A stretch of 64,000 nt of DNA, from positions 124,001-188,000 of the forward strand of contig CAVUCH010000018.1 of NCBI GenBank assembly GCA_963739995.1. The letters run 5' to 3'. A model generated the notes under the pieces. That model did no database searches and was not told where the DNA came from. It saw only the letters and a list, made by a program, of their open reading frames with translations. Of the stretch, positions 57,735 through 64,000 are shown piece after piece; the first letter of the stretch is position 1, and every line of letters starts with the position of its first letter. The DNA is from CAVUCH01 sp963739995 (GTDB lineage: Bacteria; Acidobacteriota; Vicinamibacteria; Vicinamibacterales; JAENWD01). A program made the position numbers and the translations under genes.

Positions 57735-59390
57735 GTGCACGCACAACCTGCCTCGTCGTCCGACAGCACCGTGCGGTTCGCGATCGACGTGCGCCGCCTG
57801 CCGTGGATGCGGCGCCTGGCAGTGGATTATGCGTTCGACTTCGCGCGCGTCGCACCGTTCTTCGCGGGCGATCCCGCCGACGGCGCGTCGTGGTCGGCCG
57901 CCATCGCGGCTGCACAGGGCCACGCGCGTCCGCGACGCGAGGTCACCGACATCGTAGTTGCGCAGCAGCAAAGGCGAGGCGCGCCGCGCGAAGCGCTCGC
58001 GGCCGCACGCCGGCTGGCAGACACCGGAACGGTCGCAATCGTCACGGGGCAGCAGGCCGGTCTGTTCGGCGGTCCCGTGTTCACGCTGCTCAAGGCGGCT
58101 ACCGCCATACGCCTGGCCCAGCGGGTGTCACGCGAGCACAATCTCACGGCAGTACCGGTCTTCTGGATCGACGCCGAGGACCACGACTGGGAAGAAGTCC
58201 GCGAATGCGCCGTCCTCGACGCAGAGCTGGCGCTCGCTTCCATCGAGGCGGCCGCGCCGGAGGGCGCCGGCGATCGGGCGATCGGTACCCTGCAATGGCC
58301 CGGCGGCATAACCGAAGCCACCGACGCCTTGTTTGGCGTGCTGCCGCGCACGGAGTTCACACCCTGGCTGGCAGATGTCGTCCGGACCGCGTACGCGCCC
58401 GGGCGGGGCGTCGCCGAATCGTTCGGACGGCTCCTCGACACCGTACTGGGACCGCACGGCCTGGTCGTCTACGACGCGTCGGACACGGCGGCCAAGCCGC
58501 TGGTGGCCGACCTCTTCGCACAGGAACTCGAGCATCCTGGCCGCACCGCGCTGCTCGCAGCACGCGCAGGCGCCGATCTCGTCTCCCGCGGTTATCACAT
58601 GCAGGTCATGCCGCACGCGAGCAGCGCGGCTCTGTTCCAGCTGGATGGCGGCCGTGTGCCCATCAGGCACGACGGCTCACACTTCGTGACGGGGGAAGTA
58701 CGCGTGCCGAATGCAGAGATGGTGGCGCGCGCGCGTGCCCACCCGGAGGCCTTCAGCGCAAATGTGCTGCTGCGGCCAGTGGTCCAGGACACCCTGTTCC
58801 CCACCATCTGCTACGTCGCCGGTCCCAACGAGCTGGCGTATCTCGCGCAGCTTCGTGGCGTGTACGAGTCATTCGGCGTGCCCATGCCGCTGATGCAGGC
58901 ACGCGCGTCCGCCACCCTCATCGACGCGGCGGCGGTGCGCTTCCTGTCCAAGTACGATGTGCCGCTCGAGGCGCTGCAGCAACACGACGAGCACGCGCTC
59001 AATGAGCTGCTGAGGACGCTGCTCCCCCCTGCGGTCGAACGCACGATCCGTGAAGCCGGTGAGCAGATCACGACCCGCATGGAGGCGGTGGCCGAGGCCG
59101 TGCCGGCGATCGATCCCACCCTGGAGGGCCGCGCGCGGTCGGCGCTCGGACGCATGCAGCACGAGCTCGACACGCTGCACGCAAAGGTGCTGCAGGCAGC
59201 GAAGCGGCGCGACGAAACGCTGCGGCGCCAGTTCATGCACGTGCGCGCGCAGGCGTTCCCGGGCGGGCAACCACAGGAGCGTATCATCGGCGGAATTTCA
59301 TTCCTCGGCCGATACGGTCCAGCAGTGGTGGCGCGGCTCATCGACGAGCTGCCGGTGGACGGCGGGAGCCACTGGATAGTCACCATCTGA
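57735..59390 (+). CDS. bshC: Bacillithiol biosynthesis cysteine-adding enzyme BshC
   Basis: Adds cysteine to glucosaminyl-malate, the last step of bacillithiol synthesis. The 552 residues fit the family. Conserved blocks are VAIVTGQQAGLFGGPVFTLL, AVPVFWIDAEDHDWEEV, SFGRLLDTVLGPHGLVVYD, TLFPTICYVAGPNELAYLAQ and the C-terminal GISFLGRYGP. Homology begins near RFAIDVRRLPWMRRLAVDY, which fits GTG 57735. An upstream TTG (57696) lies in a TTGACA that looks like a -35 element. The gene indicates that the organism uses bacillithiol as a low-molecular-weight thiol; bshA and bshB are not in the window. Confidence 0.88.
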   Translation: MHAQPASSSDSTVRFAIDVRRLPWMRRLAVDYAFDFARVAPFFAGDPADGASWSAAIAAAQGHARPRREVTDIVVAQQQRRGAPREALAAARRLADTGTVAIVTGQQAGLFGGPVFTLLKAATAIRLAQRVSREHNLTAVPVFWIDAEDHDWEEVRECAVLDAELALASIEAAAPEGAGDRAIGTLQWPGGITEATDALFGVLPRTEFTPWLADVVRTAYAPGRGVAESFGRLLDTVLGPHGLVVYDASDTAAKPLVADLFAQELEHPGRTALLAARAGADLVSRGYHMQVMPHASSAALFQLDGGRVPIRHDGSHFVTGEVRVPNAEMVARARAHPEAFSANVLLRPVVQDTLFPTICYVAGPNELAYLAQLRGVYESFGVPMPLMQARASATLIDAAAVRFLSKYDVPLEALQQHDEHALNELLRTLLPPAVERTIREAGEQITTRMEAVAEAVPAIDPTLEGRARSALGRMQHELDTLHAKVLQAAKRRDETLRRQFMHVRAQAFPGGQPQERIIGGISFLGRYGPAVVARLIDELPVDGGSHWIVTI

Positions 59391-59483
59391 CCGGCTGGCC
59401 GGGCCGGCGGAGCCGCTGACCCGGCGGCCGACCACGGGCGTCATTCACCGTCAGCATCAGCATCAGTCAGCCGACTGCAGCCA

Positions 59484-61841
59484 TTGGCAACACCCGCCAC
59501 GAGAAGACCGTCCCGCCGGCGAGCCGCTCCGCGGCAGCGGCGGCGCCGCTGGGTCAAGTACCTCGCGCTCGCAATCGCCATCCCGGCCGTCCTGCTGTTG
59601 GCTGTGTTCAGCTACTACTATGTCGTTTTCTCCCGGCAGATTGAGGCACGGCTTCATGGAGAGCGGGAGCGGGTGCTGCCACGGGTATTCGCACGCCCGC
59701 TCGAGCTGCGGAAGGGTCAGTCGCTCGGCGCAGCACAGATCATCGATCGGTTGAACGATCTGGGATATGCCCAGCGGGGGCGCGTCGAGAAGGCTGGCGA
59801 GTTCGCCGTCGGCGCCGGGGCGATTTCGGTCATCCCCCGCGGCAGCAATCGTCACGGCCAGACGGTGCGCATCCTCTTCGAGCAGCCGCGCGTGCGCAAG
59901 GCTGTTGGCGCCGCCACCACGACGGGGCGCGTCCGGGGGATCGAGGCGGGCGGGTCGGCTACCAACAGTGTCACCCTCGATCCCCCACTGCTCACTGCCT
60001 TCATGAGCTCCGGCCGCGAGAAGCGCCGGCAGGTCCCGCTCGCGGCGATACCGCCACGCATGGTGCAGGCGGTCCTCGCCATCGAAGACCGCCGTTTCTA
60101 CGATCATCCAGGGATCGATCCTGTGCGGATGGCTGGCGCGCTCGTCTCGAACCTGCGCGGCAAGCGGCGATACCTCGAGGGTGCCAGCACGCTCACCCAG
60201 CAGCTCGCGCGGAACTTCTTCCTCACCGAGGCATTGGCCCGCGAGGCCGCCACGGGCCAGCGGTCCTGGCGCCGGAAGCTGCTCGAGCAGTTCATGTCGC
60301 TCATCCTCGAACGGAAGGCCACGAAGAACGAGATCCTCGAGCTGTACCTGAACGACGTGTATCTCGGGCAGCGCGGCTCGTTCGCGGTGCACGGCGTGGC
60401 GGAGGCGGCGCGCCTGTTCTTCGGGAAGGACGTGAGCAACATCTCGCTGGCCGAAGCTGCCACCATTGCCGGGACCATCCAGTCCCCGGCCGTGTGGTCG
60501 CCCTTCCACTCCCCGGAGCGCGCGCGCGAGCGGCGGAACGTCGTGCTGCGCGCGATGGCCGAGGCCGGCTTCATCTCGGCCCCGGCGGCCTCGCGGGTGA
60601 GCAGCGAACCCGTGCAGGTGGTGCAGCGCGCGCTGGAGTCGCAGGCGCCCTACTTCGTGGATCTCGTCGGACAGACGCTCGCCGAGCAGCTGCCAGGCCT
60701 GGCCGGTGTCACGAACTCGCTCGACGTCTATACGACGCTCGACATCCATCTGCAGCGCGTGGCCCAGGACGTGCTGCGCGACGGTATCGTGCGCGTGGAC
60801 GAGATCCTGGCCCGCCGCAAGCGGCACCGCCGGGCGCAAGCTGCCCTGATTGCCGTCGATCCCAGAACGGGCGACGTGCTGGCGCTCGTCGGCGGCCGCT
60901 CGTACAACCAGTCGCAGTACAACCGCGCCGTGGCCGCCAGGCGCCAGCCCGGTTCGGTGTTCAAACCGTTCGTCTACCTGGCCGCCTTCGAGCGCGCGGC
61001 AGCCGAGGGCCGGGGCGACATCACACCGGCCACGCTCGTCATGGACGAGCCGACGATGTTCGAGTATGACGAGGGCTGGAACCCGAGCAACTACGAAGAT
61101 GAGTACGACGGCGAGATCACGTTGCGCCGCGCGCTTGCGATGTCGCGCAACATTGCCACGATCCACGCCGCCGAGCTCGCCGGATTCAACAATATCGCCC
61201 AGCTCTGGCGGAAGATCGGCGTGGGAACTCAGCCGCACGCGTACCCGGCAATCACCCTGGGGGTGTTCGAGGCATCACCCTTCGATATCGCCACCGCGTT
61301 CACGATGTTTCCGAACGGCGGCGAGTTGCGGCCGCTGCGGGTGCTCACCGGCGTGACCAGTGGCGGCACGCCGCAGCGCCTGACCGTGACGCCGCCGCGC
61401 CGGGTAGCGAGGCCCGACACGACCTTCCTGGTGACCAACATGCTGCGCAGCGTCATCAGCGAGGGCACGGCGGCGTCGGTGCGCGCGTCCGGTTTTGCGT
61501 TCGACGCGGCCGGCAAGACGGGCACGACCAACGATCTTCGTGACGCCTGGTTCGTGGGCTTCACGCCCGAACTGCTGACTGTCGTGTGGGTCGGCGTGGA
61601 CGACAATCAACCGCTCGGCCTGAGCGGCTCCCAGGCGGCGCTGCCGATCTGGATCTCCTTCATGACCCAGGCGCTCGCCGGCCGCCCGGACGCGCCATTT
61701 GCCGAGCCCGAGGGCGTGGTGTGGGCCGAGATCGACCGGGACACGGGCAAGCTCGCAGCTCCCACGTGTCCCCGGATGGTGCGTGAGGCGTTCCTCGCGG
61801 GCACGGAACCCGTGGACGCGTGCGAGCTGCACCGGTTCTGA
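59484..61841 (+). CDS. Class A penicillin-binding protein (PBP1b-like transglycosylase/transpeptidase)
   Basis: Bifunctional peptidoglycan synthase anchored in the inner membrane. The 785 residues begin with a basic cytoplasmic tail and one helix (YLALAIAIPAVLLLAVFSYY), then a UB2H-like domain as in PBP1b. The GT51 transglycosylase has the catalytic Glu in VLAIEDRRFYDHPGID near 199 and EGASTLTQQLARNFFL. The transpeptidase has SVFKPF (active Ser near 491), AMSRNIAT for SxN and FDAAGKTGTTNDLRDAWF for KTG. Translation begins at a TTG at 59484 with weak ribosome binding signal; the true start may be slightly different. The 93 bases before it hold nothing else. Confidence 0.92.
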   Translation: MATPATRRPSRRRAAPRQRRRRWVKYLALAIAIPAVLLLAVFSYYYVVFSRQIEARLHGERERVLPRVFARPLELRKGQSLGAAQIIDRLNDLGYAQRGRVEKAGEFAVGAGAISVIPRGSNRHGQTVRILFEQPRVRKAVGAATTTGRVRGIEAGGSATNSVTLDPPLLTAFMSSGREKRRQVPLAAIPPRMVQAVLAIEDRRFYDHPGIDPVRMAGALVSNLRGKRRYLEGASTLTQQLARNFFLTEALAREAATGQRSWRRKLLEQFMSLILERKATKNEILELYLNDVYLGQRGSFAVHGVAEAARLFFGKDVSNISLAEAATIAGTIQSPAVWSPFHSPERARERRNVVLRAMAEAGFISAPAASRVSSEPVQVVQRALESQAPYFVDLVGQTLAEQLPGLAGVTNSLDVYTTLDIHLQRVAQDVLRDGIVRVDEILARRKRHRRAQAALIAVDPRTGDVLALVGGRSYNQSQYNRAVAARRQPGSVFKPFVYLAAFERAAAEGRGDITPATLVMDEPTMFEYDEGWNPSNYEDEYDGEITLRRALAMSRNIATIHAAELAGFNNIAQLWRKIGVGTQPHAYPAITLGVFEASPFDIATAFTMFPNGGELRPLRVLTGVTSGGTPQRLTVTPPRRVARPDTTFLVTNMLRSVISEGTAASVRASGFAFDAAGKTGTTNDLRDAWFVGFTPELLTVVWVGVDDNQPLGLSGSQAALPIWISFMTQALAGRPDAPFAEPEGVVWAEIDRDTGKLAAPTCPRMVREAFLAGTEPVDACELHRF

Positions 61842-62075
61842 CCCGTCGAAATCGGCGGGCGCTCTTCTGCAGGAAGTGCCAGTCAGCGCGGCCACGAGGA
61901 AATCCCCATCCCCGGCCAAGAACACTAAGGGAATTCCGGGTGACGTCTCGCGGGCGCTTCGATGTTCTTCGGGCCGTTCGTAACGTCGTGCTCAGACCCG
62001 CCGATCTGTCGATCTGCTGGGCTGGATTGTCGGGCTCGGGCAGCGGGCGCCCCAACAAGCCGCAGGAACTGGCCG

Positions 62076-62081
62076 TATAAT
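62076..62081 (+). promoter_or_regulatory. -10 element of xdhC, leaderless start
   Basis: A perfect TATAAT ends seven bases before the xdhC ATG, with no ribosome binding site between them. The -35 region has no clear match to TTGACA. Confidence 0.55.
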
Positions 62082-62088
62082 CGCAGAA

Positions 62089-62925
62089 ATGTCGCCGGAA
62101 CTGCTGACAGCGCTCGGTGAGGCCCTCGCGAAGGGCGAGACGGTTGCGGTCGTGACGATTGTCTCGACGCGGGGATCGACGCCGCAGCGGGTGGGCGCAA
62201 AGATGCTGGTTCACGCCGACGGGCGGATGGTTGGCACGATCGGCGGCGGCTGCTACGAGAGCGATGCGTTCGGCAGGGCGCGAGAGGCGTTGCGGACGCA
62301 CAAGGCCAGCCTCGTGAAGTACGAGCTGACCGACGACTTCGCCGAGGAGACCGGGTTGATTTGCGGAGGGCAGATGGAGGTCTTCATCGAGCCGATCGAG
62401 CCGCCGCCGCAGCTCGTGATCCTCGGCGCGGGCCACGTGGGCCTGCAGCTGGGACGCCTTGCGCCTGGGCTCGGGTTCCGCGTCACGGTCGTGGACGATC
62501 GCGAGCGTTTCGCGAACCGGGACCGCTTCCCTGACGCCGCGGCGATCGTCGTGGACTCCATTCCCGAGTGGATCACCCGCACGCCGCTCCCCTCCTCCGC
62601 CTATGTGGTCGTCCTCACGCGCGGGCACCGGCAGGATTACGACGCGATTCGTGCCCTCGCCGGTCGCGATCTGCGCTACATGGGCCTAATTGGCAGCCGG
62701 GCAAAGGTGGCGAAAGTGGTCGAGCGCGCGCGCGAGGAAGGCGTCCCCGCCGACTGGCTGCGCGCCCTGCGCGCCCCCGTGGGACTCGATATCGGCGCCG
62801 TCACGCCGGAGGAGATCGCCGTCAGCATTCTTGCGGAGCTCGTGGCCGTGCGGCGGGGGAAGATCGCCGCTCCTGAAATCGCCGCGATGTCGATGCAATG
62901 GACAGCGCCGGCCATCCGGCCCTGA
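62089..62925 (+). CDS. XdhC/CoxI family protein
   Basis: XdhC proteins bind molybdenum cofactor and insert it, after sulfuration, into xanthine dehydrogenase-type enzymes. The 278 residues have the N-terminal XdhC_CoxI domain (VAVVTIVSTRGSTPQRVGAK, then MVGTIGGGCYES and ETGLICGGQMEVFIEP) and the C-terminal Rossmann domain (QLVILGAGHVGLQLGRLA, VLTRGHRQDYDAIRAL, LRYMGLIGSRAKVAKV, LDIGAVTPEEIAVSILAELV). No molybdenum hydroxylase gene is nearby in this window, so its client enzyme must be elsewhere. The start is preceded by TATAAT at a leaderless distance. About 250 bases between the PBP gene and this gene contain no other gene. Confidence 0.88.
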   Translation: MSPELLTALGEALAKGETVAVVTIVSTRGSTPQRVGAKMLVHADGRMVGTIGGGCYESDAFGRAREALRTHKASLVKYELTDDFAEETGLICGGQMEVFIEPIEPPPQLVILGAGHVGLQLGRLAPGLGFRVTVVDDRERFANRDRFPDAAAIVVDSIPEWITRTPLPSSAYVVVLTRGHRQDYDAIRALAGRDLRYMGLIGSRAKVAKVVERAREEGVPADWLRALRAPVGLDIGAVTPEEIAVSILAELVAVRRGKIAAPEIAAMSMQWTAPAIRP

Positions 62926-63026
62926 GCAGCCCGGCGGACCCGGCGACGGGCGGCGGACGCATTTGCCGCGTGTGGAGCCGGATTCGGACGGTCGCGACTC
63001 AGCCTGAGCCAACCCGAACCATAAAT

Positions 63027-63166
63027 GAGATCGGGAGGTGTTTCTCATTTTGGTGAGAATGAGATCGGGAGGTGTTTCATCGGGGCGCCCCGTCGCACTT
63101 TTTGCGAAACACCTCCCGACCTCGGATTGACGAATCTCACTCCAGCGAAAAACACCTCCCGATCTC
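63027..63166. repeat. Nested palindromic GGGAGGTGTTT element upstream of hrcA
   Basis: Two direct copies of GAGATCGGGAGGTGTTT (63027-63043 and 63061-63077) face two inverted copies, AAACACCTCCCGACCTC (63107-63123) and AAACACCTCCCGATCTC (63149-63165). The inner and outer pairs can form a nested stem over 140 bases. There is no transposase, so it resembles a MITE- or REP-type element. It fills most of the 332-base gap between xdhC and hrcA. Confidence 0.8.
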
Positions 63167-63204
63167 AATTGACGCCGCCTCTGTCCAGTGTCGGGGGAAG
63201 TCCG

Positions 63205-63210
63205 TATAAT
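63205..63210 (+). promoter_or_regulatory. -10 element of the hrcA promoter
   Basis: A perfect TATAAT. The -35 region (around 63182) matches the consensus poorly. A transcript would start near 63217, directly ahead of the CIRCE-like operator. Confidence 0.6.
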
Positions 63211-63219
63211 GAAAGGAAC

Positions 63220-63246
63220 TTAGCACTCGGGCAACGCGACTGCTGG
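63220..63246 (+). promoter_or_regulatory. CIRCE-like operator for HrcA
   Basis: The left half TTAGCACTC is a perfect CIRCE arm. After nine bases the right half GACTGCTGG matches six of nine positions of GAGTGCTAA. It lies just downstream of TATAAT and 11 bases before the hrcA start, which fits self-repression by HrcA as known in many bacteria. Confidence 0.75.
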
Positions 63247-63257
63247 TACAGACACTC

Positions 63258-64000
63258 ATGGCCACCGAACTCAACCCGCGCTCCGGTCGCATCCTGGCGA
63301 CCGTCGTTCGTGAGTACATCCATACCGGGGAGCCGGTGGCATCGATGGTCATTGCACGTCGTGGTGCGGTTCAGGTGTCCTCGGCGACGATTCGGAACAT
63401 CCTGGCCAAGCTCGAGGAGCAGGGATTCGTGCGCCAACCGCACACCTCGGCTGGACGCGTCCCCACCGACCGCGGATACCGGTTCTACGTGGACCTCCTG
63501 CTGGAGTCCCACCGTCCGGAGCGGACCCACGGCGAGGTGGAAGCGCGTCTACGCCGGCACTCGGGTGACGCACCGCTGGCGGATGACCTGCTGGCCCTCG
63601 TGTCGCACATGCTCTCCACTGAGTCGCATCACGTCGGCTTCGCGCTGTCGCCTGCGCATGCGGATGCACGGCTCCACAAGCTCGAGTTCGTGTCCGTCGC
63701 CGCATCCCGGGTGATGGTCATCATCGTCGCGCTGGGCGGTCACGTATCGCAGAAGATCGTGGACGTCGACGACCCGCTCAGTCCCGAGGATCTCAGGCGC
63801 GCTGCGGAATACGTGAACCGCGAGTTCACGGGCATGCCCCTGCTCCAGGTGCGCGACACGCTGATCGCCCGGTTGCTCGAGGACAGGAGCTTATACGACC
63901 GGCTGATGGCGCAGGCGTTCGAGCTCGCCAGCCGCTCGCTGGCCGACACCCCGGGCGAGCACACGTTGTTCGTCGAAGGGGCCGCATCGCTGCTCGAAGA
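63258..64000 (+). CDS. hrcA: Heat-inducible transcription repressor HrcA (5' part, runs off the right edge)
   Basis: HrcA binds CIRCE operators and represses chaperone operons (groESL, dnaK) until heat or unfolded protein releases it. The 247 codons in the window begin with ATELNPRSGRILATVVREYI and the winged-helix region VSSATIRNILAKLEEQGFVR followed by PHTSAGRVPTDRGYRFYVD, the most conserved part of the family. The GAF-like dimerisation domain follows (HKLEFVSVAASRVMVIIVAL). The frame is open to the last base, so the C-terminal third is missing. A CIRCE-like sequence and TATAAT lie immediately upstream. grpE and dnaK often follow but are outside this window. Confidence 0.93.
   Translation, partial: MATELNPRSGRILATVVREYIHTGEPVASMVIARRGAVQVSSATIRNILAKLEEQGFVRQPHTSAGRVPTDRGYRFYVDLLLESHRPERTHGEVEARLRRHSGDAPLADDLLALVSHMLSTESHHVGFALSPAHADARLHKLEFVSVAASRVMVIIVALGGHVSQKIVDVDDPLSPEDLRRAAEYVNREFTGMPLLQVRDTLIARLLEDRSLYDRLMAQAFELASRSLADTPGEHTLFVEGAASLLE

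Overview
The window is a high-GC bacterial chromosome segment with dense, mostly housekeeping and periplasmic gene content. The gene set suggests an Acidobacteriota genome, probably Vicinamibacteria: an Oar-like TonB-dependent receptor with an N-terminal carboxypeptidase-regulatory-like domain, an ASPIC/UnbV FG-GAP protein, a CehA/McbA-type metallohydrolase, a DUF2911 protein, BACON-repeat lipoproteins, a kinase-like PEGA protein and the bacillithiol enzyme BshC. This taxonomy is inferred from gene content only. I see no rRNA, tRNA, CRISPR array, prophage or insertion sequence with a transposase.

Layout. 1-5.3 kb: the 3' end of a SpoU-type RNA methyltransferase, then nadE-gluQ-phoD in a tightly overlapping operon, met tail to tail by an HTH/RDD membrane protein. 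5.6-9.4 kb: a TonB-dependent receptor broken by at least nine frameshifts. 9.4-13.2 kb: large inverted arrays of a GGCGGTA heptamer, cystathionine beta-synthase, and a frameshifted ASPIC/UnbV protein whose 3' end runs into repeats. 13.2-30.5 kb: glycogen phosphorylase, CehA-like hydrolase, a BNR/YCF48-type propeller, an ABM monooxygenase, an iron-type alcohol dehydrogenase, a zinc-ribbon protein, an M28 peptidase, a GH39 glycosidase, DUF5996, a TonB C-terminal domain protein, DUF2911, an NHL propeller and a YqgE-like protein. 30.5-41.6 kb: aldo/keto reductase, two bacterial PH-domain membrane proteins, a YcaQ-type protein, a proline-rich TPR protein, an outer-membrane barrel, a BACON protein, an exported methyltransferase and a severely shortened CstA. 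41.7-50.8 kb: CoA transferase, a MATE-MFS-membrane protein operon, SDR, and an L-threonine dehydrogenase/quinone oxidoreductase pair. 50.9-57.6 kb: a leftward operon of pseudokinase-PEGA, carA and carB. 57.7-64 kb: bshC, a class A penicillin-binding protein, xdhC, and the start of hrcA behind a CIRCE-like operator.

Two themes run through the window. First, several families of short repeats lie between genes and sometimes inside them: a palindromic GCCGGGACTTCAGTCCCGG family, GGCGGTA heptamer arrays, a GCCTGCAG array between carA and carB, and a GGGAGGTGTTT nested palindrome before hrcA. One repeat sits in frame inside nadE as four tandem 42-44 base units, and another has become the coding 3' end of the UnbV gene. 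Second, seven genes carry frameshifts without in-frame stop codons. This could be recent decay, but residual indel errors in a long-read assembly would look the same. Several genes appear to start leaderless, with a -10 hexamer 5-7 bases before the start codon.
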